This document shows, piece after piece, positions 18,312 through 28,092 of a DNA stretch of 35,088 bases. The notes under the pieces were generated by a model. It ran no database searches. It was not told where the DNA came from and saw nothing but the letters and a program-made list of their open reading frames with translations. The translations under genes and the position numbers were made by a program. Source of the DNA: Dethiobacter sp. (GTDB taxonomy: Bacteria; Bacillota; Dethiobacteria; DTU022; UBA8154); contig QZJM01000033.1 in the NCBI GenBank assembly GCA_003605065.1, positions 1 through 35,088 of the forward strand, in the 5' to 3' direction. The first letter of the stretch is position 1. The number at the start of each line of letters is the position of its first letter.

Positions 18312-19625
18312 TTAATTTTCTTCTTCCTCAACCTCAACAATATTAGCATTCTCCACAAGTAAATCTATAACCTTGCGATAACGCATTTCATGTGCCATAA
18401 TATCAAGCCGTCCCTGCCTGGCAAACTGTTCTTTCACCTGGGCAAGATCTACACCCTCCTGGTTCCGGACAATTTCCTTAATTCTCTCCTCGATTTCTTC
18501 CGGCGAGACGTCAATTGCTTCTTTCTTGATAATGGCATCCAGTACCAGGTTTGCCTTGGCACGCTTTAAAGCCTCTTCCCGGCGTTCCTCTCTTAATTTT
18601 TCCAGACCCCCTTCTACCAGGCGCCCGTACTGTTCCAGGGAAAGGCCCTGCATGCGCAGGTAATATTCAAACTCACCAAAGATATTATCCAGTTCCCTTT
18701 CCACCAGAACATCAGGAACATCTACTTTGGATTCTTCCGCAACTTTTTCCACAATCTCGCTTTCCAGGGACATCTTTTCCCTGTTTCGCAGGCTCTCTTT
18801 TAGCTTATTCTCCACATCGGCCCTGAATTCCTCTAAAGTGGAAAATTCTTCCGTAAGTTCCTGGACGAAAGCATCATTTAGTTCAGGCAGCTGGGGCCTT
18901 TTAATTTCCTTAACCAAAACAGTAAAAACAGCTTCTTTCCCGGCCAATGCCTCCTTGGTGTAATCTTCGGGAAAAGCGGCCTTTACTTCCCTTTGCTCAT
19001 CTTTACGGGCGCCCAATAACTGCTCTTCGAAACCCTTAATAAAAGTACCCGATCCAATCTCCAGAGAATAATTTTCGGCTTTGCCTCCTTCGAAAGGCTC
19101 GCCGTCAATGACTCCCTCAAAATCGATCACCGCCAGGTCCTTTTCCTGCAATTCCCCGTCATCGACTGTAACCAGCCGGCCATGCTGTTCTCTCAGGGAA
19201 CTCAAATACCTATCCACATCTTCAGGAGTTACTTCTTTTTTTACCTGTTTTACAGTAACTCCCCTGTACTCACCCAGTTCCACTTCAGGCTTGACATCTA
19301 CAGTAATCTTAAAAATAAGGGATTTATCTTTCTCCATCTGCACAAGCTCCATCTCGGGCTTGTTAATGGGCCCCAGCTGGCAATCTTTGACAGCTTTACT
19401 GTAAGCCGGGTCCACCAGTATCTCCAGCGCTTCGTTATAAAAAATTTCCGGTCCATAACGGGATTCCAGTACCTTTCTGGGAATCTTACCCTTACGAAAA
19501 CCCGGAACGCTGAGTGTTTTAACCATTTTTCGGTAAGCCTTATCCAGAGCCTCATTGACCTCCTCGCTGGGGACCTCGATCTCCAGACAGACTTTATTGT
19601 TGTCTATTTTCTCCCACTTGTACAC
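18312..19625 (-). CDS. tig: Trigger factor (peptidyl-prolyl isomerase/chaperone)
   Basis: SVPGFRKGKIPRKVLESRYG ribosome-binding signature, FKBP-like central domain, upstream of clpP-clpX. Apparent GTG start. Confidence 0.97.
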   Translation of the reverse strand: MYKWEKIDNNKVCLEIEVPSEEVNEALDKAYRKMVKTLSVPGFRKGKIPRKVLESRYGPEIFYNEALEILVDPAYSKAVKDCQLGPINKPEMELVQMEKDKSLIFKITVDVKPEVELGEYRGVTVKQVKKEVTPEDVDRYLSSLREQHGRLVTVDDGELQEKDLAVIDFEGVIDGEPFEGGKAENYSLEIGSGTFIKGFEEQLLGARKDEQREVKAAFPEDYTKEALAGKEAVFTVLVKEIKRPQLPELNDAFVQELTEEFSTLEEFRADVENKLKESLRNREKMSLESEIVEKVAEESKVDVPDVLVERELDNIFGEFEYYLRMQGLSLEQYGRLVEGGLEKLREERREEALKRAKANLVLDAIIKKEAIDVSPEEIEERIKEIVRNQEGVDLAQVKEQFARQGRLDIMAHEMRYRKVIDLLVENANIVEVEEEEN

Positions 19626-19990
19626 TTATTATGCTAACCTCCTTTTATTTAACAGGACATTGAAGTACCTCGAAGATATATATATTAAAAAGAATTCCGG
19701 CCGGGCAGGCCGCTTTCCTTTGATACCTGTTTTAAACCATAGTATTTATTTATCATAGTAAGCCCATAATTTCAAGTCCTCGAAAAAAAGACGCCGTTTA
19801 GGCGATTACTTGGAAAATAATATTTTAACTGCATCCCCATTTTAACATAACAAGATGTGGCTGACAATAAAAAAACACCTTTTGGTATGAAAAATAGCGC
19901 ATCGTTTGCCGGCGGCGCAGTTCCGGCAGGATTTTCCTCTCTCCGCAAAGAATATTTATAAGAATAGCTTTGAGGAAAGGATGCTCCGCC

Positions 19991-21022
19991 ATGATCGATT
20001 TTATCACAAAAACGTTATCCACTACCATTCTGGATCCCCGGCAAGGCTTTTCCCCCAAAACCATAGAAACAGAGGTCCGCTATGATCCCCTAACGGGAGA
20101 AAGCGGGAGACTGGCCCATTTCGGCATGATTAAACCGCAAAAAGAAGATTTCTCTTCCTGGGATACTCCGGAAAACCGCAGCCGCTGTCCTTTTTGTTCT
20201 CCAAACATCGACACGGTAACACCAAGATTTCCCCCGGAGCTGCTCCCCGGAGGGCATCTGCACAGGGGCAAAACAAGGGTTATTCCCAATATTGCCCCCT
20301 ATGATCAGTACAGCGCCCTGACAATCATAAGCCCGGAGCACATCGTGCCATTGGAAAAATTGACCATACCGGTTCTAAAAGAAGCTTTTACGGCAGGACT
20401 TGAATTTTTCCACCTTGTAGCGGAAAAGGACCAGGAGTTCCCCTACCATACCATCGCCTGGAACTATATGCCTCCCTCCGGTGGAGGGCTGGTTCACCCC
20501 CATCAACAGGTTATTATCAGCGATTCTCCCGGCAACCTTTACCGTAAAACCATGGAGAAAAGTAGGGATTATTACCGGCGTTACGGTAAAAACTACTGGA
20601 AGGAACTCTGCAGTACAGAGAAAAACCGGGAGGAAAGATTTATTGGAGAACTGGACGGCAGCTGCTGGCTGACCTCTTTTGTTCCCCTGGGTGTCCTGGG
20701 AGAATTTTGGGGTATTTTCCCGGAAATAAACACCATTTTTGACTTCGACGAAACAACACTTGAAGAACTGGCTAACGGGCTGGAGCGCCTGTTTCAGTAT
20801 TTTATTTCGGCCGGAATTTACAGCTTTAACATGGGCCTGTTTTTTGCACCAGCAGGTGAAGCGGAGGAATATCTCTCCCTCCATGCCCGTATTATACCGC
20901 GGACATTCCTGAATCTGCTGCAAAAACCTTCCGATATCAACGCTCTCCAGCTTGTCTTACAGGAACCCTTTACAGTAATCAGCCCGGAAGCACAATGTGC
21001 GGAGCTTAAAGCTTTCTGGTAA
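19991..21022 (+). CDS. Galactose-1-phosphate uridylyltransferase-like nucleotidyltransferase (HIT superfamily)
   Basis: CPFC zinc pair, WNYMPPSGGGLVHPHQQVIISD (HxHxQ active site) and GIFPEINTIFDF. Start at the ATG at 19991 (GAGGAAAGGA upstream) rather than the TTG at 19970. Confidence 0.82.
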   Translation: MIDFITKTLSTTILDPRQGFSPKTIETEVRYDPLTGESGRLAHFGMIKPQKEDFSSWDTPENRSRCPFCSPNIDTVTPRFPPELLPGGHLHRGKTRVIPNIAPYDQYSALTIISPEHIVPLEKLTIPVLKEAFTAGLEFFHLVAEKDQEFPYHTIAWNYMPPSGGGLVHPHQQVIISDSPGNLYRKTMEKSRDYYRRYGKNYWKELCSTEKNREERFIGELDGSCWLTSFVPLGVLGEFWGIFPEINTIFDFDETTLEELANGLERLFQYFISAGIYSFNMGLFFAPAGEAEEYLSLHARIIPRTFLNLLQKPSDINALQLVLQEPFTVISPEAQCAELKAFW

Positions 21023-21740
21023 AAATAGGAGGCACATGGCGCTTATGTTCACTGCCCTGTCGCATTGACTCGATTTTTGTCTCCAGGGAAGCATCAATTC
21101 TTTCTCCCTTTAGATAGCGATCCAGCTCCCGATAAGTAAAGCCCATCTCATCTTCATCAGTCTGTCCTTCCCACAGCCCGGCTGTGGGTTTTTTATCTAT
21201 TATTTCAGCGGGTATCTCCAGGTAAACGGCAAGCTCCCGGACTTCTTCCTTCAGCAGATCGCCTATGGGCTCAAAGTCAACCCCGGCATCACCGTACTTG
21301 GAAAAATAACCGATACTGATCTCGCTTTTGTTCCCGGTCCCTATAACCCGGTAAGAATCCAGGGCTGCATAATAATAAAGGACGTTCATACGCAGGCGGG
21401 GTTTAATATTGGCTCTGGCCAGGTTTCTTCCGCCTTCATCTCTTTTTTTGCCTTCCAGGGCCAGCAGCATCTCGTCAAAGACACGATCCAGGTTAATAAT
21501 TCCAGAGGGAATGGCAAATTTATTTGCTACCAGTTCAGCATGCTCCCGGTCTATCTCCCGGCTGTGGCACGGCATAATAAGCCCCAGGCAGTCGTCAGCA
21601 AAGGCCCTTTTACACAACACCGCCACTACCGCAGAATCAATGCCCCCGCTCAGCCCAAACACAGCCCCTCTGCCTCCCGAAGAAAACACCTTTTCCCGTA
21701 ACCAGCTGACTATGTCCCGGCACAGTTCCGTCATCTCCAT
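21006..21740 (-). CDS. nadE: NH3-dependent NAD+ synthetase
   Basis: FGLSGGIDSAVVAVLCKRA, TGNKSEISIGYFSKYGDAGVDFEPIGDLLKEEVRELA, KPTAGLWEGQTDEDEMG. Confidence 0.95.
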   Translation of the reverse strand: MEMTELCRDIVSWLREKVFSSGGRGAVFGLSGGIDSAVVAVLCKRAFADDCLGLIMPCHSREIDREHAELVANKFAIPSGIINLDRVFDEMLLALEGKKRDEGGRNLARANIKPRLRMNVLYYYAALDSYRVIGTGNKSEISIGYFSKYGDAGVDFEPIGDLLKEEVRELAVYLEIPAEIIDKKPTAGLWEGQTDEDEMGFTYRELDRYLKGERIDASLETKIESMRQGSEHKRHVPPIFTRKL

Positions 21741-21854
21741 ATTAGTAACCCCCTTTGATTATGGTCCTCTTAACTGCGGTCAAAAACCACTTACTGTAAT
21801 TGTGCTTCAATTCCTTTGGACCTTCAGCTCCGTCATAAAACCAGAACCGCCTCT

Positions 21855-22295
21855 TTAGCTTAGCCCCAGAAATGCCCTGATTTTATCCCTGTTACCCCGG
21901 ACAAGGAATAAGCGAACAATATAGGGCAGGTGCTTTTTACGACCGATACCAAAGTAAAACGGGATGCACTTCAGAAAAACTTCCATATAATCTACGGCTG
22001 CTGAAACCAGGTCTTCCGCCGCCTCTTCCTCGGTGTCCCCTTTTCCCCAGACATCAAGTTCGGGCACATAAACCATCCAGATACCGAATTTATGCTCCTT
22101 TTCCCATTCAACCCGGCAGGAAAAGTCCTGAAGCAGCATCTCCGCCATTCTTTCCCCTAAAACCCAGGACTGCAGTTCAGACTGCTCGTCCTTAATTAGA
22201 AAAAAACGCAGCATCTTATTGGATTCCTTGATAACTTCAGCCAGGTCTTTCGCTGCCTCGCCCAGAGCCAGTAATTGCATTTCATCAACCACCAT
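21855..22295 (-). CDS. Hypothetical protein with HicB-like domain (possible orphan antitoxin-like protein)
   Basis: FSCRVEWEKEHKFGIWMVYVPELDVWGKGDTEEEAAEDLVSAAVDYMEVFL resembles the HicB partial-RNase-H fold. The N-terminus (ALGEAAKDLAEVIKES...) resembles a Phd-like segment. Confidence 0.55.
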   Translation of the reverse strand: MVVDEMQLLALGEAAKDLAEVIKESNKMLRFFLIKDEQSELQSWVLGERMAEMLLQDFSCRVEWEKEHKFGIWMVYVPELDVWGKGDTEEEAAEDLVSAAVDYMEVFLKCIPFYFGIGRKKHLPYIVRLFLVRGNRDKIRAFLGLS

Positions 22296-22380
22296 TTTTA
22301 AGCTAATAATACCACAGATTTTTCCTTCAGAAAACGATTATTTCCGCGGTTTATTTTTTAGGATTTTCTCTTTTTTATTA

Positions 22381-22409
22381 TTGACATCTCCCGCCGCAAC
22401 TGCTAAAAT
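22381..22409 (+). promoter_or_regulatory. Sigma-A promoter of carAB
   Basis: TTGACA (22381-22386), 17-nt spacer, TAAAAT (22404-22409). Confidence 0.8.
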
Positions 22410-22426
22410 GAGTCAACGTCAAAATG

Positions 22427-22533
22427 ATCCTTTAAACCAGTCCGGAGAGGCTGGAAAGGAGTTAACAGGTTACTTGATGCATTAAAGGTGGCTTTTAACC
22501 TCCTGAGCCGTTTCCGGCTGTGGGGGTTTTTTT
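22427..22533 (+). promoter_or_regulatory. PyrR-binding attenuator leader of carAB
   Basis: Anti-antiterminator ATCCTTTAAACCAGTCCGGAGAGGCTGGAAAGGA carries the PyrR core CCNGAGAGGCTGG. It is followed by terminator AGCCG-TTTC-CGGCT flanked by CCTCC/GGGGG with TTTTTTT. Confidence 0.9.
22499..22533 (+). terminator. Intrinsic terminator of the PyrR attenuator
   Basis: CCTCCTGAGCCGTTTCCGGCTGTGGGGGTTTTTTT. Confidence 0.9.
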
Positions 22534-22590
22534 ATGCCGCCATGGGTTTGGAGCAAGGTTGTGCTCCGATAATACAAAGGAGGTAAATGC

Positions 22591-23661
22591 ATGGAAGCCA
22601 GACTTGTTTTGGAAGACGGCTCTCTGTTCAGGGGCAGTTCCCGTGGAACCAGGGGCGAAGCCTGGGGTGAAGTTGTTTTTAATACCAGCATGACAGGTTA
22701 CCAGGAAATTTTAACGGATCCTTCATATTGCGGCCATATCCTTACCATGACTTTTCCCCTTATCGGTAATTACGGTATCAACCGGGAAGATTTCGAATCC
22801 AGACGCCCCTTTTTAAGGGGTTTTATTGCCCGCGAATTTTGCTCGACCCCCAGCAACTGGCGCTCCGTAATGACTGTGGAAGAATACCTTAAAGAAAACA
22901 ACATTGTCGCTATGGATGATCTCGATACCAGGGCCATAACGAGGCGGATCAGGGAAAAAGGCAGTATGCGGGGGGTTATTACCACGGAAGATACACCCTA
23001 CGAATCCCTCCTGGAAAAATTAAAGCATATCCCCCATATATCGGAAATGAACTTTATTCCCGAGGTGACCACCCCGGAAATGTACACCTGGGAAAACAAC
23101 GGCCCTCATATTGTTATTGTGGACCTGGGCCTCAAGCTTTCCATCGGGCGCTCCCTGCATAACACCGGCTGCCGTGTCACCGTGGTGCCGGCTTCATTTT
23201 CCGCCCAGGATATTATGGAACTAAAACCGGATGGAGTGGCGTTCTCCAACGGACCGGGAGATCCCCAGATGGCCACTGGGGCCATAAAAACAGTCCAGGA
23301 ACTGGCCGGCAAAGTACCCTTGCTGGGGATATGCCTGGGCCACCAGATCATTGCCCTGGCGCTGGGAGGCAGGACCTACAAGCTTAAATTCGGCCACCGG
23401 GGAGCGAACCATCCTGTAAAAGATCTTATGAGGGACAAGGTTTACATTACCTCCCAGAACCACGGTTTTGCCGTTGATGAGGAGAGCCTGCCCAAAGGTC
23501 TCACTGTAGCTCAGCGCAACCTCAATGACAATACGGTGGAAGGGCTGCAGGAGAAAAAATTAAAAATTGTTTCCGCGCAGTACCATCCCGAAGCATTCCC
23601 CGGCCCTACAGATTCTCACTATCTTTTCGACCTCTACCTGGAATACATGAAGGTTTCCTAA
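22591..23661 (+). CDS. carA: Carbamoyl-phosphate synthase small (glutamine amidotransferase) subunit
   Basis: [49 protein letters not shown] and [18 protein letters not shown]. Confidence 0.98.
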   Translation: MEARLVLEDGSLFRGSSRGTRGEAWGEVVFNTSMTGYQEILTDPSYCGHILTMTFPLIGNYGINREDFESRRPFLRGFIAREFCSTPSNWRSVMTVEEYLKENNIVAMDDLDTRAITRRIREKGSMRGVITTEDTPYESLLEKLKHIPHISEMNFIPEVTTPEMYTWENNGPHIVIVDLGLKLSIGRSLHNTGCRVTVVPASFSAQDIMELKPDGVAFSNGPGDPQMATGAIKTVQELAGKVPLLGICLGHQIIALALGGRTYKLKFGHRGANHPVKDLMRDKVYITSQNHGFAVDEESLPKGLTVAQRNLNDNTVEGLQEKKLKIVSAQYHPEAFPGPTDSHYLFDLYLEYMKVS

Positions 23662-23692
23662 GTTTAAAGCATTCTACAGGAGGTGCCCAACA

Positions 23693-26600
23693 ATGCCGAG
23701 AGACCCGATGATCAAAAAAGTGATGGTGATAGGTTCCGGCCCCATTATTATCGGCCAGGCCGCCGAATTTGACTACGCCGGTTCCCAGGCCTGCCGCGCC
23801 CTCAGGGAGGAAGGCGTGGAGGTAGTCCTCGTTAACAGCAACCCGGCCACAATTATGACCGATACAAATATGGCCGATCGCGTGTACCTGGAGCCGTTGA
23901 CTACAGATTTCGTAACCCGCATCCTGGAAAGGGAGAGGCCCGATGGGCTCTTACCCACCCTGGGAGGACAGGTCGGCTTGAATATTGCCAAAGAAATCGC
24001 CTACCAGGGAGTCCTGGATCGCCTGGGTGTCCGGCTTCTGGGAACGCCTCTGGACACCATAGAAAAGGCCGAAGACCGGGAAAGATTCAAGCAGATGCTG
24101 CAGGACATCCATGAACCTGTGCCGCCCAGCGGAATCGTCTCCACCATAGAAGATTCCTTAAAGCTTGCTGAAGAGATCGGTTACCCGGTAATCGTCAGGC
24201 CTGCCTATACCCTGGGGGGAACCGGCGGAGGCATCGTCAAAGATGCCGATGAGCTCCAGGATGTTGCCCGTCGCGGGTTAAAATACAGCCTTATTCACCA
24301 GCTCCTTATTGAAAAGAGCGTAGCCGGGTGGAAGGAAATAGAATTTGAGGTTATGCGGGACCACGCCGATAATTGTATTATGATCTGCAGCATGGAAAAT
24401 ATAGACCCCATGGGAATCCATACCGGGGACAGCATCGTTGTGGCCCCGGCCCTTACCCTCACCGACCAGGAGTACCAGATGCTGCGCAGCGCCTCTTTAA
24501 AAATTATCCGCGCCCTGGGCATCGAAGGGGGCTGTAACATACAATTTGCCCTGGATGTCTCCAGTTTTGACTATTACGTCATTGAAGTCAACCCCAGGGT
24601 AAGCCGCTCCAGTGCCTTAGCTTCCAAGGCTACCGGCTATCCCATTGCCAAGGTAGCCAGTAAAATCGCTATCGGGCTCAGGCTGGATGAAATCAAAAAC
24701 GCGGTAACAGGTAAAACGTGGTCCTGCTTTGAGCCCTCCATAGATTATTGTGTGGTAAAATACCCACGCTGGCCTTTTGACAAATTTGCCACTGCCGACC
24801 GCAAGCTGGGGACACAAATGAAAGCCACCGGTGAAGTGATGGCCCTGGGGCGTTCCCTCCAGGAATCCCTCCTCAAAGCCGTCCGTTCCCTGGAAATAGG
24901 TATCCTCCACCTCGATTTGCCGGAACTGAAGCAGGTGTCTCTCGATGCGCTGAGAACGGAACTTTCTTCCCCCACGGATCGCCGCCTCTTTGCCGTGGCC
25001 GAGGCCATGCGCAGGGGCCTTTCCATCACGGAGATCCACTACCTCTCCCAAATCGATCTCTTCTTCCTGCACAAAATAGAGCAGATCATCCAGCTGGAAG
25101 AAGAATTAAAGGCACAAGGCAGAGAGGGCCTGAGCCGGGAACTGCTCTCCTCCGCCAAGTATTACGGTTTCTGCGATTACACCATCGGCCAGTTAACCGG
25201 AACCGGGGAAGAAGAAATACGTTCCCTGCGCCAGGAGTATGGTATAAAACCGGTCTATAAAATGGTCGATACCTGTGCGGCAGAGTTTGATGCGGAAACT
25301 CCCTATTATTACTCCACCTATGACCAGGAAAATGAAGTCCGGCCTTCCCTCAACAAAAAAATAGTGGTCCTGGGATCAGGGCCTATCCGCATCGGCCAGG
25401 GCATTGAATTCGACTATTGTTCCGTCCACGCCTCCTGGGCCCTGAAGGAAGAAGGGGTCGAATCCATTATCATCAACAATAACCCGGAAACGGTCAGTAC
25501 GGATTTTGATACTTCAGACCGCCTTTATTTCGAGCCCCTGATCCAGGAAGATGTCCTTAATGTACTGGAAATGGAACAGCCGCAGGGAGTGGTAGTGCAA
25601 TTCGGCGGCCAGACAGCCATTAACCTGGCTGAACCCCTGGCCCGGGCGGGAATTAAGATTATCGGTACCACCGTGGAAGATATCGATACCGCCGAAGACC
25701 GCCACCGTTTTGACGACCTCCTGGAGGAACTTAACATTCCACGTCCCCCCGGTGGTACGGCTGTTACAGTAGAGCAGGCCGAAAAGATCGCGCAGAGAAT
25801 AGGCTACCCCGTCCTGGTGCGGCCCTCGTACGTGTTGGGCGGGCGTGCGATGGAAATAGTATATGACAACAAGGACCTGCGGGAGTATATGGCCACGGCT
25901 GTTAAAGTCTCTCCCAACCACCCCGTGCTTATCGACAAATACCTGAAGGGCGTGGAGCTGGAAGCCGACGCCATCGCAGATGGCCGGAAATGCCTTATTC
26001 CCGGCATCATGGAACATATCGAAAAAGCCGGAGTTCACTCCGGTGACAGTATCGCCGTTTACCCCCCGGTAAATGTTTCTCCCGAACTGCAGGAGAAGCT
26101 TGTTTCCTATACTACCAGGCTGTCCCGGGCGCTTAACATCAAAGGAAGCATTAACATACAATATGTCTACCATGAAAATGTTCTCTATGTCCTGGAGGTT
26201 AATCCCCGTTCCAGCCGGACGGTCCCCTTTCTAAGCAAAGTAACGGATATTCCCATGATAAACCTGGCCACCAAAATCGCCCTGGGTAAAACCCTGCATG
26301 ATCTGGGATACCGGGAAGGCCTTCTCCACCCGCCGCCTTTTGTAAGTATTAAGGCACCCGTCTTCTCCTTTTCCAAGCTTTACCAGCTAGAAACTTCCCT
26401 GGGACCGGAAATGAAGTCCACGGGCGAGGTCATGGGTATTAACAGGCATCTTCCCAGGGCCCTTTACAAAGCCCTGGCCGCCTCGGGTTTTAACCTGCCG
26501 CCCCACGGCAACGTGCTGGTTACTATTGCCGATAAAGATAAAAAAGAAGCCCTTCCCTTAATGCAAACGCTCTTTAAGATGGGATTCACAATTCATGCCA

Positions 26601-26938
26601 CCATGGGAACAGCCCTGTTCCTGGAAGAAGCCGGTTTAAAAGTGGAACGCATCAATAAGATCCGGGAAGGTTCTCCCCATGTTGTGGATCTTATTCACTC
26701 CGGTACAGTTGACCTGGTCATCAATACCTTAACCAAGGGGAAAATGCCTAAAACGGACGGCTTCCGTATCCGCCGGGCCGCAGTTGAACATAATATTCCC
26801 TGTTTTACTTCCCTGGACACGGCCCTGGCCGCGGGAGAAATACTGGAGGAGCTAAGTCTGGGGGAAGACCCCGGGGTGTTTTCCCTGCAGGAATATTTAG
26901 CCTTGGGAGGATCTTGTTCATGGAAAACGTCGTCATAA
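23693..26938 (+). CDS. carB: Carbamoyl-phosphate synthase large subunit
   Basis: 1081 aa with two duplicated ATP-grasp halves ([60 protein letters not shown]) and a C-terminal MGS-like domain. Confidence 0.98.
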   Translation: MPRDPMIKKVMVIGSGPIIIGQAAEFDYAGSQACRALREEGVEVVLVNSNPATIMTDTNMADRVYLEPLTTDFVTRILERERPDGLLPTLGGQVGLNIAKEIAYQGVLDRLGVRLLGTPLDTIEKAEDRERFKQMLQDIHEPVPPSGIVSTIEDSLKLAEEIGYPVIVRPAYTLGGTGGGIVKDADELQDVARRGLKYSLIHQLLIEKSVAGWKEIEFEVMRDHADNCIMICSMENIDPMGIHTGDSIVVAPALTLTDQEYQMLRSASLKIIRALGIEGGCNIQFALDVSSFDYYVIEVNPRVSRSSALASKATGYPIAKVASKIAIGLRLDEIKNAVTGKTWSCFEPSIDYCVVKYPRWPFDKFATADRKLGTQMKATGEVMALGRSLQESLLKAVRSLEIGILHLDLPELKQVSLDALRTELSSPTDRRLFAVAEAMRRGLSITEIHYLSQIDLFFLHKIEQIIQLEEELKAQGREGLSRELLSSAKYYGFCDYTIGQLTGTGEEEIRSLRQEYGIKPVYKMVDTCAAEFDAETPYYYSTYDQENEVRPSLNKKIVVLGSGPIRIGQGIEFDYCSVHASWALKEEGVESIIINNNPETVSTDFDTSDRLYFEPLIQEDVLNVLEMEQPQGVVVQFGGQTAINLAEPLARAGIKIIGTTVEDIDTAEDRHRFDDLLEELNIPRPPGGTAVTVEQAEKIAQRIGYPVLVRPSYVLGGRAMEIVYDNKDLREYMATAVKVSPNHPVLIDKYLKGVELEADAIADGRKCLIPGIMEHIEKAGVHSGDSIAVYPPVNVSPELQEKLVSYTTRLSRALNIKGSINIQYVYHENVLYVLEVNPRSSRTVPFLSKVTDIPMINLATKIALGKTLHDLGYREGLLHPPPFVSIKAPVFSFSKLYQLETSLGPEMKSTGEVMGINRHLPRALYKALAASGFNLPPHGNVLVTIADKDKKEALPLMQTLFKMGFTIHATMGTALFLEEAGLKVERINKIREGSPHVVDLIHSGTVDLVINTLTKGKMPKTDGFRIRRAAVEHNIPCFTSLDTALAAGEILEELSLGEDPGVFSLQEYLALGGSCSWKTSS

Positions 26939-28092
26939 CTTCTGCAGTCCGCACTCCCATCGGAAGCTTTGGGGGTGTCTTTCGCCATGTTATGCCCCAT
27001 AGACTTGCTGCCATTACCATTAAAGAAGCAGTCAAGAGGTCTTCCCTGGAACCTGAGCAGGTACAGGAAGTTATCCTTGGAAACGCTATCATGCGAACGG
27101 ATGAAGCCAACGTGGCCCGGGTGGCTGCGCTCAAAGCCGGTATTCCCGTAGAAGTTCCCGCCTTTACAGTGCAGCGGCAGTGCAGCTCGGGAATGCAGGC
27201 CGTTGTAAGCGCCATGCAGGAAATACTGCTGGGCGACAGCGAGATCGTTGTGGCCGGCGGCGTAGAAAGCATGAGCACAGCACCCTTTGTCCTGAAGACA
27301 GTCCGCTGGGGACACCGCCTGCAGCACGGGGAGATGACCGATTCCCTCTGGGAAATCCTGCATGACCCGAACTATAATATTATGATGGGCATGACAGCGG
27401 AAAACCTGGCGGATAAATACAGCATCAGCAGGGAGGAGCAGGATAAAATAGCCTGCCGCAGCCATAAAAATGCCTCCCTGGCCATAAAAGAAGGTTACTT
27501 TAAGAGCCAGATTGTGCCGGTAGGAGAGGGCAAAACAAAAGGGGGCAAAATAGACACCGATGAGCACCCCAGGCCCGATATCAGCATAGAAGCCCTGGCC
27601 AAGCTGCCCCCCGTTTTTAAAAAAGGCGGAACGGTTACGGCGGGAAATTCTTCCGGCATAAATGACGGCGCCGCCGCTATGGTTTTAATGAAGGAAGCGA
27701 GAGCAAATCAACTGGGAATTAAACCCCTGGCGCGTATTATCTCTTACGCCTGGGCCGGTGTGGAACCCTGGTTAATGGGTTACGGGCCTGTTCCGGCCAC
27801 CAAAAAACTCCTGAAAAAAGTAAACATCTCTTTGCAGGATATCCAGCTTATCGAATTAAACGAAGCTTTTGCCGCCCAGTACCTGACCTGTGAAAAACTG
27901 CTGGGGCTTAACCGGGAGATTGTCAACGTCAACGGCAGCGGTATCGGGTTGGGCCACCCCGGTGGTTGCACTGGGGCCAGGATGATTGTAACGCTTGTTC
28001 ACGAGCTTAGAAGGAGAAATTTAAAACTGGGTCTGGCCTCTTTATGCGTGGCCGGGGGTATGGGCATGTCCATGCTCATCGAAGCCTGCTAA
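26920..28092 (+). CDS. Acetyl-CoA acetyltransferase / thiolase
   Basis: [16 protein letters not shown], catalytic [29 protein letters not shown] and [12 protein letters not shown] at 26920 with GGGAGG upstream. Confidence 0.93.
   Translation: MENVVITSAVRTPIGSFGGVFRHVMPHRLAAITIKEAVKRSSLEPEQVQEVILGNAIMRTDEANVARVAALKAGIPVEVPAFTVQRQCSSGMQAVVSAMQEILLGDSEIVVAGGVESMSTAPFVLKTVRWGHRLQHGEMTDSLWEILHDPNYNIMMGMTAENLADKYSISREEQDKIACRSHKNASLAIKEGYFKSQIVPVGEGKTKGGKIDTDEHPRPDISIEALAKLPPVFKKGGTVTAGNSSGINDGAAAMVLMKEARANQLGIKPLARIISYAWAGVEPWLMGYGPVPATKKLLKKVNISLQDIQLIELNEAFAAQYLTCEKLLGLNREIVNVNGSGIGLGHPGGCTGARMIVTLVHELRRRNLKLGLASLCVAGGMGMSMLIEAC

Noticed and set aside
19781-19804. CGCC-GTTTA-GGCG hairpin with T-run on the minus strand, upstream of tig
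   Set aside because: Only a 4-bp stem. Too weak to call a terminator or attenuator.
19626-19990. Looked for CIRCE or CtsR operators upstream of tig-clpP-clpX
   Set aside because: No convincing inverted repeat or GGTCAAA-type heptad repeat was recognisable.
21741-21854. Possible coupled small ORF (..KLKRRFWFYDGAEGPKELKHNYSKWFLTAVKRTIIKGGY*) ending just before nadE
   Set aside because: An open frame exists but I found no credible start codon or RBS, and it does not look like a HicA toxin.
22482-22691. 69-aa minus ORF across the carA leader
   Set aside because: It covers the PyrR attenuator and the carA start; better explained by the regulatory leader.
25514-27567. Long antisense ORFs 25514..26173 (-) and 26695..27567 (-)
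   Set aside because: Opposite to carB and the thiolase. Composition is typical of shadow ORFs in coding DNA; no recognisable domains.
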